NCBI GenBank assembly: GCA_020466095.1
Contig: CM035806.1
Span: 139,052,475-139,116,474, forward strand
Direction of reading: 5' to 3'
DNA length: 64,000 bases
Origin: Chlorops oryzae
Lineage: Eukaryota; Arthropoda; Insecta; Diptera; Chloropidae
Shown here: piece by piece, positions 24,388 to 34,265 of the stretch
Numbering within the stretch: the stretch's first letter is position 1
Layout of the letters: each line of letters starts with the position of its first letter
Program-made: the position numbers and the translations under genes
Notes under the pieces: model-generated
The model's database searches: none
Seen by the model: only the letters and a program-made list of their open reading frames with translations
Told to the model about the DNA's origin: nothing

Positions 24388-24876
24388 CCCAGCAAACATT
24401 TAGCCTGTGCTTTAGCGAACGTTCGCCAAGGCTATATTTACGCGACCTATTCTAGAAGAGCAATAGGCGATGTTTTCTCAACTCTATCAACAAAGAATAT
24501 GTAAACAAAATATATATTGCTTTGACGCGAGCAACCCGCAATACATTGCGTATTCATCTTCCAGAAGAGCTTTGCCCAAGTCACTTTTGGAAGAGGTTTG
24601 TAAGATGTTTTTCTAATATATACCTTGTGGTATTGTAGCTTTTGCTTTATTCAATGAAGTAGTCCTTGATTTTGTTATTCGAGCAAAAATTAATTTTGAT
24701 GTTGGCTACATTATTCTTTGCTGAAACATCGTCTATGGGACTATACCGCGACATTTTTAATGTATCGCCTAGCAGGCTTCTCTATTCCGCGATAACAAAG
24801 CAACGGTTACGGGCGAGCTAAACATCGCCGTGGTGAGTTGCGGAACACTATTACACGATAGAAAATGTTTGCTGGG
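24388..24876. mobile_element. TIR element with CCCAGCAAACATTT ends
   Basis: 489 bp between CCCAGCAAACATTTAGCC and inverted AAAATGTTTGCTGGG. It has GC-rich islands and no coding frame. A hAT-type MITE sits immediately to its right, and a further AATGTTTGCTGGG follows that MITE at 25135, suggesting tandem or duplicated ends. Confidence 0.65.
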
Positions 24877-24883
24877 TTAGCAC

Positions 24884-25121
24884 CATATATAACTATATAT
24901 GTCACTCAGGAGCCGTTTCTATTTTGGCTCTTTTCAACACGGTCTTGGGTACCCACCACGGTCTTGGGTACCCACCAAAATGAGCATTTTTCACTTAGGT
25001 ACTCACCAAAAGTGTTTCTCTCTCGCTCTTTTTTTGCCTGCCGAGTAACATCTCTTTCTAACTGGCGCGAAATGTCCCGCCCAAAATCTATGAGAGTGAC
25101 ATATATATATAGTAATATATG
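24884..25121 (-). mobile_element. hAT-type MITE family M1, copy 1
   Basis: A 238-bp element beginning CATATATAACTATATATGTC and ending inverted. It is flanked by an exact 8-bp direct duplication GTTAGCAC at 24876-24883 and 25122-25129. An 8-bp target duplication is the hallmark of the hAT superfamily. The unique interior includes a doubled ACGGTCTTGGGTACCCACC. Copies 2 and 3 are at 31920-32134 and 32757-33174. Confidence 0.88.
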
Positions 25122-25389
25122 GTTAGCACACAGAATGTTTGCTGGGTTCTGTGTGTGCTTGCATGCGAGTGTGCTTAGGAAATTTACAGTTTCGTGCTGA
25201 ATAAAATGAACTTAAAAAATAAAAAGAATGTTTGACAACCAAGCAATGCTTAATTTTTGGATAGTTTTTCTTCTTTCTTCTTCTTCTGCAAATCAAAATA
25301 AAATTCAAATAAGAAGAAATTTACATAGATATAGTAATCAATGAGGACTTGAATACATTCGGTTTTATACTAGAAATATATACAAAATC

Positions 25390-25432
25390 ACAGTAAGGAT
25401 GTTATATTCAGGCGAGTCCGATATTTTAATAA
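25390..25432 (-). mobile_element. End fragment of repeat family R2
   Basis: GTAAGGATGTTATATTCAGG followed by CGAGTCCGATATT matches the terminus of the family at 5438 and 8381. Only this end is present. Confidence 0.5.
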
Positions 25433-25466
25433 TTGTATAGGTACGCAAAATACGCCGTATGCGCAA

Positions 25467-25723
25467 CCCAGCGACCAACAGTGCCACCGCATACAAAGTA
25501 TACGAGATTGTAGCCGAATTGCCTACCAATAGCTTACAAAGTATACGAGATTGTAGGCCAACTGCCCACCAACAGCTTACTTTATGTGCGTTCACTCTTA
25601 AAAAACGGCCAAGCTCGAACAAAAGTATACTAGGATGGTATACGAGGTCGTATGCATTACCGTCTATGGCCTACAAAATGTGTTGAGGTTCATCGCTTCT
25701 GTAAGCAACATTTTAGGCGCTGC
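25467..25723 (-). mobile_element. CCCAGCGGCCAA MITE, diverged copy
   Basis: Starts CCCAGCGACCAACAGTGCC and ends AACATTTTAGGCGCTGCG, with two internal ACAAAGTATACGAGATTGTA units. Terminal mismatches suggest an older insertion than the 22343 copy. Confidence 0.75.
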
Positions 25724-26453
25724 GACAGAGTAATGGTTGCGTAAAACCTGATGAAAGTCGTATAAGATAGAGATCGGAAGGTAAGTTAAGGAAACAAAAA
25801 TAAGTATACCTATTTATATACATAGGTAAAATAGTTTAAAGAAACAAACGGGGATATCAATTAATGGTTCAGTCAGTTTAATTCTAACTTAAATTACCCG
25901 ATTTCATACTAATTTCCACCTGATGCTAGAGAACTACTCCCGCAAATATCTGTTTTATGTTCATGGTCTTTAGTAAATCGCCGTTTTCTGTACTAACTGG
26001 AGGTTTTATATAAAAAAAAAAAAAAATAAGATAGAGAGAGATAGAGAGGGAGAATAAAAGGACACTCGATGAAAAGGTGTAAGAGGAATAAATACTTTTA
26101 TGCAGCAATTTAATTTAAAAGCGAAGCAATACTCTTCTTTACTTCTATATGCAATTTTATGTATTTCGCCTAAGGCTATGCAGCAATTTTTTTTTTTATA
26201 TTCATTGTGCTATAACTGAATTCATAAAATACTGAGCTGAGATGAAGCTTAAAAGGTATGCATATCCTGTAGAAAATACATAAAATTCAACTAAAACGTT
26301 TGCAAACTGCCTGCGGATGGCTTCAGCAGTTTGCAAATGTTGCGAAAAAATCTCTTTTTTAACATTTTCCATTCCTTGGACCCGGTGCGTACGCACGGGG
26401 GCGTTTTGTTTCTAAGTTCTAAAGAGGATCATGCATTTTTCAAATCAATAGTT

Positions 26454-26459
26454 TTTATT
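26454..26459 (-). promoter_or_regulatory. Poly(A) signal AATAAA for the hydrolase gene
   Basis: AATAAA on the minus strand about 160 bp beyond the stop codon at 26622. It is the first canonical hexamer downstream of the coding region. Confidence 0.5.
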
Positions 26460-26621
26460 TTCTATTAACAATTCCTATCTGAAGTACAAGTTAGCATCTT
26501 TAAAATCGATGAAAGCCCTGAGCTCTCTTCAGAGAATTCAATAAAGTAAACGACATTCAACGAAAAAAGCTTTACCATTACTCATAGCCGCAGAAATATT
26601 TGAAAAACGGTTTTACATTAT

Positions 26622-27629
26622 TTATAATTTACATTTCATTTTAAACAAACCGCTTTGCGCCTTTTGTTTTCCAGAATTTCTATTTCTTCGTCGTTCGCGC
26701 GAGCTATCATCCAACGGCCAGGACTCGATCAATGGCGGCCGATGTTTGCATATGAAGGGCCTCAGAATGGCCGCCACATCGGCTGCATTATTCAGATGTA
26801 CGTGATGTGTTCCCGCTACTTCGTGGAATTCAAAGTGTGGATTTTTTTCACGCAATATTGCGAGCACTTCCTCGCTATCATCGTTAATGAATTTCGATTT
26901 TGTGCCCTTGATCACACAATAAGGTACATTGCGTATACGATTGGCTAATTCGGCAACGAGAGAATCGCTGGTTAAAAATTCAAAATAGTACTTGACACGG
27001 CCGTCGCGTGAAAAGTAATATTTATTTGGATATAGTTTCGATTTCGTTATATTCCGTTCGAGTATGTGAATGCAATTTTCCAACTCCACCGAGCGCCCGG
27101 AGCCTTCGTGAAGGACATGCTTTAATTGCTCGAGCGTATATGATGGTGGTTCGGAATTTCCACCATTCTCTAGACGATCGTCTTCAATGATGTACTTTTC
27201 GAAACGAGCTCGAAGTAACTTAATACTTTCGTTCGGCTTGAAATAATTTGTGCGCACCACATCGATGCTTATGACAAGGTCGACTAAATGCGGATAAATG
27301 GCTGTGAATGCGAATGATAATCGTCCGCTCATGGAATGTGCCAACAGGGATACCTTCTTCCATTCGTAGGCCTCCATAATTTGCAAAATCACGCATATAT
27401 AGTGAACGGCATGGTATATGATGCCTTTTGGTAATTTCGACGAGAGCCCATGACCCGGCATATCAATGCAAAGGACACCAATATGCTTTGGGAGCAGTGG
27501 CAGTAAATTATTCCACGTTCCCATATTATCCTGCCATCCGTGCAACGCTAGTATTGGACGAACCTTTCGACTACCGTACCAACGACCGGCGATATGTCCC
27601 CATTGTACCGGTAAAGTAACATCGATACT
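26622..27629 (-). CDS. SERHL-type serine hydrolase, exon 2
   Basis: This encodes residues 11-345 of an alpha/beta-fold hydrolase of the serine hydrolase-like (SERHL) group; substrate unknown. The exon starts after an acceptor TTTTCAG at 27630-27632 and opens with SIDVTLPVQWGHIAGRW, the typical SERHL beginning, then LALHGWQD (oxyanion region, residues about 37-44) and DMPGHGLSS. The nucleophile elbow is AHSMSG with Ser109, where most relatives have GHSMGG. The C-terminal histidine motif is GTHHVHLN (about 283-290). A TTG at 27545 is not the start: the open frame continues upstream and joins phase 0 to the small exon at 31135-31164. The basic C-terminal tail (RERRRNRNSGKQK) has no obvious targeting meaning. 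Catalysis is likely but the altered elbow leaves doubt. Confidence 0.9.
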   Translation of the reverse strand, partial: SIDVTLPVQWGHIAGRWYGSRKVRPILALHGWQDNMGTWNNLLPLLPKHIGVLCIDMPGHGLSSKLPKGIIYHAVHYICVILQIMEAYEWKKVSLLAHSMSGRLSFAFTAIYPHLVDLVISIDVVRTNYFKPNESIKLLRARFEKYIIEDDRLENGGNSEPPSYTLEQLKHVLHEGSGRSVELENCIHILERNITKSKLYPNKYYFSRDGRVKYYFEFLTSDSLVAELANRIRNVPYCVIKGTKSKFINDDSEEVLAILREKNPHFEFHEVAGTHHVHLNNAADVAAILRPFICKHRPPLIESWPLDDSSRERRRNRNSGKQKAQSGLFKMKCKL

Positions 27630-28051
27630 CTGAAAATGGTGTACGGCAAACAGTGAAAGATAGAGCGAGAGAGAGAGAGAGAGAGAAGAGAGAGAGAGAT
27701 GATACTATTATAATCAAAATCCCAAATTAGTTTGTTCAAAATTTTAATATGCTTTAGTTAACGTTAAGAGCTATATTTTTTTTATTTTTGGCCTTTCGCA
27801 GTGGCGTAGCGAGACATGGGGGCACAATGGAGGAAATTCCGTCCCGACCCCCGCCCTAAATAAAAAGACCTTCATAAAATTTAAAATATAATTTGTCGCC
27901 TGGGGCGAATTCCCCCTTCGACCCCTCCTCACTACACTCCGGGCATTTCTTATTTGTTAAAACGTTATAAAAGATCGTCCATTAATTACGTAAGCATAAA
28001 TTGGGGGGAGGGAGTTCGAAAAATCTTATTCTCGTTTACACGGGAGACTGG

Positions 28052-29760
28052 TTATACCCGACACACTCTGTGTCGAGGGTATGTATGTATATTGCGTTTG
28101 TGTGATTGTGTGTAACACCCAGAACCAGTCGAGATAGATCAAAGCGTACATACATATATGTATGTATATAGAAATGATCAGCGCCAACAGGAGATTCGAT
28201 TTAGCCATGTCCGTCTGTCTGTCTGTATACAGTTTTCTTAGGCTGAAAACACACCGGATTAGTCAAAATGTTTGTTTCGGTTTTGCAAAACAACAGTAAA
28301 TTGTACCTTATGGGGCAACACACACCAAATTAGTCAAAACAAAACGCCTTGTTTTCGTTTGCTGCAGTTTACGAGTGGTTGCCGAAAATACACGGCTGTG
28401 CATACGTTCAACCCACACCGAATGATACACAAACGTCTTTAGTCATAGCGGTTGTCATTATTTGCATTGCATTCTTATGGTTCAAAACACACCGCATCAA
28501 ACAAAACGAAGAAAACAAAGCAAAACCGAAAGTCATGCTTGGTTGTCGATAGCTGGCCCGTTGTTTTTCAAAAACAAAATTTGCGAAATGGAGGCTTGCC
28601 AGTCTCACAATTATATATTTAAACATTTTTTTATGAGATTGAGGCCCATTTTCTAAATGTCCGATTAAGGTATCGATTAACCAACCGCAGAAAAACAAAT
28701 TTTTACTGTTGAAGACACAAATTTAAAAATTTTTTTTTGCTTGTTTTTAAATTTATCTTTTACAAAATAAATAATATCCTTTAAATTACATAGTAAATAA
28801 TCATTTTTGATAATAAACCGTCTATGAATAAAGTACCTAAAGTGGAATGTGGCACTTCAGATTTTCAGATTGACACTCTAACATTTGAACTGAGCACGAC
28901 TTTACTGCCTTTTATTTTGTGCAGAATTGTATACAATTTGCTCGAGAACTAGATTCCTGGAAAATATACCAATAAGAGCTAAATCTTATTCAGTAGGGCA
29001 ATTCACAGTTCATGTTAATTTAAGGTTTAATGTGCTAAAGCTGTCAAACTCCATATAAAAAAAGCAAATTATCACATTAAATCTTGAATTAGCATGAACT
29101 GTGAATTGGCCTAGTGTAATGCGAACTGCATCCATTTTTCTCACCCGATTTTCCTCAATATTTCTGCCTAAATTCTGCTTAATTTGTAACACGTTTATTT
29201 CGCAAGCGCCTATACGTCATCCGAATCAGACCACATCTTGGAAAATACTAAAAAGCAAGCCGCAAAATAAATTTCGTTTCGTCTTAAAATACACGAAGCG
29301 AAACAAGAAAACGAAACGTTTTGTTTTTGACTTTGCGTTTCGATTGGTGTGTTTTAGAATGAAACACGTTTTCTTGACTTGAGCTTGTTTCGTTTCGTTT
29401 TGACTAATCTGGTGTGTTTTCAGCCTTATCGAAGGAGTAATGGAGCTATGTTGACGAAAATTGATATGCGTGCTCACGGGGACATGAGTAAGAGCGAGTT
29501 CGAGAATGGACCCGATCGGACCATTTTTAGGGGTACCTCCAGTACTAGGGTCTATTTTGAATTTCACAACAACTGCTCTAAAGCCGAAGTTTTTAAGATA
29601 TATTGAAGAAAAATTGACGTTTGAACATATTAAATGGCAATTAATGTGATTTCCGAAAATGGGAAAAGTGGGCGTGACAGAAGGGCGTTTTTCGAAAATT
29701 GTATCCTACGCCCGAGATTCAAATGGGATTTGAACAAAAGTTGACAAGCATGTTTCCTTT
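28052..29760 (+). mobile_element. Interspersed repeat family R2, interrupted copy
   Basis: Begins TTATACCCGACACACTCTGT. It is split after TTTTCTTA at 28240, and the sequence resumes TTATCGAAGGAGTAATGGAG at 29426, exactly where the uninterrupted copy reads TTTTCTTATCGAAGGAG (7692-7708). The 3' part runs to about 29760 and lacks the far end of the family. Confidence 0.8.
28241..29425. mobile_element. PIF/Harbinger-type element with TTA target duplication
   Basis: 1185 bp with 28-bp terminal inverted repeats starting GGCTGAAAACACACC (one mismatch between the ends). TTA is duplicated at 28238-28240 and 29426-29428, and the empty site in the 7531 copy of the host repeat has a single TTA. A 3-bp TTA/TWA duplication is diagnostic for PIF/Harbinger. 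Open frames inside (for example 28349-28552) are short and unrecognised, so this is a non-autonomous copy. Confidence 0.88.
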
Positions 29761-29901
29761 GTAGCCATAAAAAAAATATGTTTGAAAAAACCTTTCTTCT
29801 ATTGGAACAAGTACATTTTCATTAAAAATATTAAAGCGAAATATGACTCGTTGTGTTTTCATTTCAAAAAATTTTTAGAATCGAATAAAATCCAATTTAA
29901 T

Positions 29902-30873
29902 CCCACCCAACATTGGAAGACTGTTTTATGAGAAGATTAATTTACGAGTCTTTTTCGAGCCCCCTTCATGATTAGAAAATGATTGATCACATGCACGATT
30001 AAAAGAAGACTCGAAAACGACTCTCAAATATGTTTCAAAAGCGAGTCGTATTTCAATAACACAGATGAGTCTTTTTCGAGCCCTCTTGATGATTGAAAAG
30101 TGATCGATCACATGCACGATTAAAAGAAGACCCGAAAACGACTCTTCAATATGTTTCAAAAGCGAGTCGTATTCAAATTACAAAAACAAAATATCGAGCA
30201 ATCGCCAATTAATCACGAATGGGATTGATATATGATCATTCAAATTATTTCTATCTTATATGTCACTCAATATTTGACTCAAAATTGAATTGAATGGAAT
30301 TTGACTTTAAAGTTATAAACGAAAAATTTCCATGACTTTCGATTTGGAATGCTTGGTGTCGACGGGTGAGCACAGGACTAGAAAACGAGAGTTCCTAGGT
30401 TCAAATCCCACATGAGGCAAAGGAAAAAAAAAATTTGAATTCATAATAATAATACATATAACATCATAACATATGCACAGAAAAGCCAAAAATTTTGTAA
30501 TTGATTAAAAAAAAAAATTTTATTTTTTTTTTATTTTTAGAAAGCAAATGACTATAAATATGAGTCGTAGAAGACTCCAAAATGACAGCAAATATGAGTC
30601 GTAGAAAGACTCGAAAATGATAGCAAATATGAGTCGTAGAAGACTCGAAAATAGTAACAAATATGACTCGAAAATGATAACAAATATTACTCGAAAATGA
30701 CTCATGATATCAAATATGACTCCCTAAGAAGAGTCGCGGCTAGGGTTCCAATTTCTCCCGACAAAAGTATCATTTTTGATCAGAAAACGAGCGCATATTT
30801 GATCTTTTTAATCAAAAAGGCGACTCGAAAAAGACTCGCTTTTGATCAAAAATTTCGAAAAATGCTAGCTGGG
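29902..30873. mobile_element. TIR element with CCCACCCAACATT ends, longer copy
   Basis: The left end is CCCACCCAACATTGGAAGA and the right end is inverted AAAAATGCTAGCTGGGA. The left third has two ~120-bp tandem copies containing GAGTCTTTTTCGAGCCC. The right third has at least five repeats of ATGAGTCGTAGAAGACTCG. Between them lies a tRNA-like module followed by an A tract (30422-30432). A shorter sister is at 23710-24046. Confidence 0.65.
30347..30418 (+). other. tRNA-like module in the 29902-30873 element
   Basis: TTGGTGTCGACGGGTGAGC resembles an A box and CCTAGGTTCAAATCCCACAT a B box, at normal tRNA spacing. GAGGCA follows, then a poly(A) tract. The anticodon arm is not convincingly paired. 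Best read as a SINE-like or tRNA-derived insert, not a working tRNA gene. Confidence 0.4.
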
Positions 30874-31134
30874 ATAAAACATAACGAACAAACAAACAAA
30901 TATTTGTTATTCTTTTCAATTGAAAATAATACGCGGTATACTTTTTGGGAGAAAGAATTCAATTTTATATACGCTATACTTTCACCAGAGAGCAAGTAAC
31001 AATTAGGAGCCATTAGGAGCTAAAACAATGTAGCATCCCAATGTCAGAGCTGCACCTGACGTTTTGCACCAAGCACCACTATTATGGTGTGTGCAATATT
31101 AAAAAATAAAAAAATTTATAATTTCAAGCATTAC

Positions 31135-31164
31135 CTCCAGTTCTTCAACTTGTTGATCCTCCAT
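31135..31164 (-). CDS. SERHL-type serine hydrolase, exon 1
   Basis: A 30-nt first coding exon: ATG at 31162-31164, encoding MEDQQVEELE, then a GTAATG donor. It splices in phase 0 to SIDVTLPVQWGHIAG at 27629, giving a 345-residue protein, a normal length for the family. The support is the correct phase, a good donor and the lack of an alternative in-frame start in exon 2. An alternative first exon elsewhere in the intron cannot be excluded. Confidence 0.7.
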
Positions 31165-31322
31165 TGGGCGTTTTTGTAATATTTTCTATTGGATATTAGA
31201 CGTTATATTTGCAGAACTTAATTCAAAGTGCAAAGTCATCCTAGTGGCTATCCATAAAGATGAAAAACAACTAAACTACACAACAAAAACCTTTCGAGCG
31301 TTCAAAAGTCAACAAAAAGTTT

Positions 31323-31602
31323 CCCTGTAGAAGATTGGAGTACACCAGGGTATGGTCTAAGAGTACTCGTACATACTGTGATGTTGGCGAGCCAATTCAT
31401 CAATCGACATCAGCACTTACGATCGAGCATTGCATCGAGACGAGCCGAGCCGAACCGAACCGAGCCGCTCGCATGAGCATGCTAATGTGTGGATTAGCCA
31501 CTTTAGTATCTACTGTCCGTATCTGTACTCATGTACTAGTTCATTTTCCTATACTCGAGCCCTACTCGCTAGAGCCCCAATTTTCCCCAATCTTCTACAG
31601 GG
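31323..31602. mobile_element. 280-bp TIR element upstream of the hydrolase gene
   Basis: CCCTGTAGAAGATTGG at the left and CCAATCTTCTACAGGG at the right are perfect complements. The interior has a GAGCCGAACCGAACC cluster. It lies about 160 bp 5' of the hydrolase start codon, within the probable promoter region. Confidence 0.75.
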
Positions 31603-31919
31603 TTGCAAGCAAAAGAATTCTCTTTAGTTTTATTCTCTCTCAAATAAGCTGCCATGTAGTGCTGCCGCAGCCCAAAGAAATTTTTTACCAAAAACTTTCA
31701 ACAAATATACCAAAATTCTACCAACAAATTGGTTTGTTGTAAAGGTTTTTTTTTTTATCAAACAAAAAACCACAAAAACATAAAATTAATTTCACAAACA
31801 TAACAAAGTTCTTAAAACGAATATAGTCTTTTTACAAAAATAAACTTTTTTTCTTCAGCCAGTTTTACTGCAACAACGCCATTATACTTTATAAAGATAA
31901 CATATGTATATAACCAAAG

Positions 31920-32134
31920 CATATATTACTATATATGTCACTCTCAAAGATATTGCGCGGGACGTTTCGCGCCAGTTAGAAAGAGATGTTACTCGGCAGG
32001 CAAAAAAAGAGCGAGAGAGAAGTACTTTTGGTGAGTACCTAAGTGAAAAATACTCATTTTGGTGGGTACCCAAGACCGTGTTGAAAAGAGCCAAAATAGA
32101 AACGGCTCCTGAGTGACATATATAGTTATATATG
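31920..32134 (+). mobile_element. hAT-type MITE family M1, copy 2
   Basis: 215 bp, from CATATATTACTATATATGTC to inverted GTGACATATATAGTTATATA followed by TG. Flanked by an exact 8-bp duplication AACCAAAG (31912-31919 and 32135-32142). It has a single GTGGGTACCCAAGACCGTG where copies 1 and 3 have two. Confidence 0.9.
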
Positions 32135-32318
32135 AACCAAAGTCTTGTACTTTTTAATAAGCTGGTTTAGGGTGGCACGGATGTAGAAGATGAGAAAAAT
32201 TACATTTTTGCAGACACTAAAAAAAAGTTTTAGGCGACCAAACGGTTTGATCGTTCGATATTGTATGGAAAAATTCTGCAGCCAGCATAACATTATTTAA
32301 GGCTGGAAATGTTAATAT

Positions 32319-32497
32319 CATATAGAACTATAGCTGCAACTTTGGCCAAATTTCGGCGCGTTATGGCCTGATTTGGTGGAAAAGTTCAACTGTGGTGAAC
32401 CACGCCATAAGTCGAGTGTTGTGGTGAACCACGTAATAGAAAGTGTGGTCTACCACGTAATAGCATTTGGCCGAAGTTGCAGCCATAGTTCTATATG
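32319..32497 (+). mobile_element. hAT-type MITE family M2, copy 1
   Basis: 179 bp with termini CATATAGAACTATAGCTGCA and its inverse. The interior is a hairpin of GTGGTGAACCACG-type motifs. It is the same length as copy 2 at 32858-33036. Its own target duplication is not clean. Confidence 0.82.
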
Positions 32498-32756
32498 CTG
32501 GTATTCAAGAGCTGTGCCACATTTTCCATTTTGTTTATCTACGAATTTTCCAAGTTTTTTTTTTTACAACGAGGATATAAGGCGAATCTACCAGGTCTTG
32601 AAGCAAAACTACCAATCTAGCAAATTTAAATTTCCCAGCCGGAAATTTCTCTACTTCTGCAGTACTTCCGAAGTGGTGAAAATTCATACTGCGACTACTC
32701 GCATTACTAAGTCTGTGTCAGACGAATACAAAATATGTCGATGCTTTTATTAGTAT

Positions 32757-33174
32757 CATATATAACTAAATATGTCACTCAGGAGCCGTTTCTATTTTGG
32801 CTCTTTTCAACACGGTCTTGGGTACCCACCACGGTCTTGGGTACCCACAAAAATGAGCATATAGAACTATAGCTGCAACTTCGGCCAAAAGCTATTACGT
32901 GGTACACCACACTTACTATTACGTGGTTGACCACAACACTCGGCTTATGGCGTGGTTCACCACAGTTGAACTTTTTCACCAAATCATGCCATAACGCGCC
33001 AAAATTTGGCCGAAGTTGCAGCTATAGTTCTATATGAAAATGAGCATTTTTCACTTAGGTACTCACCAAAAGTATTTCTCTCTCGCTCTTTTTTTGCCTG
33101 CCGATTAACATCTCTTTCTAACTGGCGCGAAATGTCCCGCCCAAAATCTATGAGAGTGACATATATAGTAATAT
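32757..33174 (-). mobile_element. hAT-type MITE family M1, copy 3, interrupted
   Basis: An M1 copy in the same orientation as copy 1, with doubled ACGGTCTTGGGTACCCACC, split by an M2 insertion at 32858-33036. The right terminus is slightly shortened (TATATAGTAATAT then CCTCGG). Confidence 0.85.
32858..33036 (-). mobile_element. hAT-type MITE family M2, copy 2, nested in M1
   Basis: 179 bp bounded by CATATAG..CTATATG, flanked by an exact 8-bp duplication AAAATGAG (32850-32857 and 33037-33044) of M1 sequence. Uninterrupted M1 at 24884-25121 has AAAATGAGCATTT once, confirming the insertion. It is thus younger than the M1 copy it sits in. Confidence 0.92.
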
Positions 33175-33249
33175 CCTCGGCGACTCATTTTCATTCGCAA
33201 TTTTTCGCCGCAATATGCCCTCTCTCACCATCAAACTACGTGTCCCCGC

Positions 33250-33638
33250 CAGTGCTGTCGGAATTACTACAATTGTAGTATTTTACTACAATTTCATCAC
33301 CCGTACTACTATCTACAAAAATTGAAATATTACTACATTTCTCTAAAAATGCAGCTCTGAAATAGAAATTACAATATCCACAAAAATTTTTTCTCCAAAA
33401 TAAAAAAGACAGCTATACAATATTCCTTAAGTTTTTTTTTTTTTAATTTCGTAAAATTTACTAGGATACAGTAGTACCATTCATGTTCCATCCAGGAAAT
33501 AGGTTTTAAGATATTCGTTAAATATTATATTTCCAACCCATTTTATTTGATTTCCTAAAAGTACTACAAAATGCCCCAAAATCTACTTTAAAAAAAGCAC
33601 GCTATACTACTAAACAAAAATTGAAAACGACAGCACTG
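33250..33638. mobile_element. hAT-type element with CAGTGCTGTCG ends
   Basis: 389 bp beginning CAGTGCTGTCG and ending CGACAGCACTG. Flanked by an exact 8-bp duplication GTCCCCGC (33242-33249 and 33639-33646). CAGTG termini and 8-bp duplications fit hAT. The interior is rich in TACTAC/GTAGTA. A truncated relative is near 18938. Non-autonomous. Confidence 0.9.
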
Positions 33639-33724
33639 GTCCCCGCGACAAGTCTCCTAATCTAAACAGGGACATAGTAAAAATATCATGGAAACAGGAG
33701 CTCGCTTCTATAGGTAGTTTCGAC

Positions 33725-33732
33725 TATCGATA
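33725..33732. promoter_or_regulatory. DRE-like TATCGATA
   Basis: A perfect TATCGATA flanked by further ATCGATA and GATATTGCGATA motifs up to 33945. A first coding exon is not apparent on either side. Function unproven. Confidence 0.25.
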
Positions 33733-34065
33733 GTTGGAGATAATTTTAAGGAAAACTTTCGATAGGGAGTCGATACTATCCACAAGAAGAAAACATATTT
33801 TTAACCAAAATATCGCCGGTGATATTGCGATATTATCGCAATCGTATTTCAAGGGGCGAATTACGTAATTCAAATTACCGTCTAAACATAGCATTAAAAA
33901 GTAGCTTCGGGTAGTAATAAATGGTTTAGACAATCGATAACTTACTGTTGTGCCCCAAAATTGGAAAAGTTTAGCATCGTCACGCTGCCACGCCTAGTCT
34001 ATATCTCTCGCTTTGTATAACACTGCATGCGCAAAGACTTAAGAGGCGAACGTGAAAACAGTAAT

Positions 34066-34265
34066 CAGCCCGATTCTGAATATTCCCGGGGAATTTACTT
34101 TTCTCGAGACTAAAATTCGCCATTTTTAAATAGATATGGTAAGGAAAATTATGGTTTTGTGTCAAATACGCATTCCCTATCAAATTTCTTCCCTGAAATA
34201 TTTGAAAAGGAAGAAATTTACTATCGAGAAAAGTAAATTCCCCGGGAATATTCAGAATCGGGCTG
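34066..34265. mobile_element. 200-bp MITE with CAGCCCGATTCTGAATATTC ends
   Basis: Both termini read CAGCCCGATTCTGAATATTC, with CCCGGGGAATTTACTTTTCTCGA continuing the inverted repeat to about 45 bp per arm. Relatives: a decayed pair of ends at 35469-35680 and a fragment at 56248-56283. No coding content. Confidence 0.82.

Larger units (their letters stand above)
27630..31134 (-). other. Intron 1 of the SERHL-type gene
   Basis: GT (GTAATG, 31129-31134) to AG (27630-27631), phase 0. The 3.5-kb intron holds a (GA)n run at 27667-27698, a family R2 repeat that is itself interrupted by a 1.2-kb PIF/Harbinger-type element, and a 970-bp TIR element with a tRNA-like module. No exon was found inside it. 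Confidence 0.8.

Noticed and set aside
27543..27545. Translation start of the hydrolase at a TTG here
   Set aside because: The frame continues upstream through conserved SERHL residues to an acceptor site and joins an ATG exon at 31162-31164.
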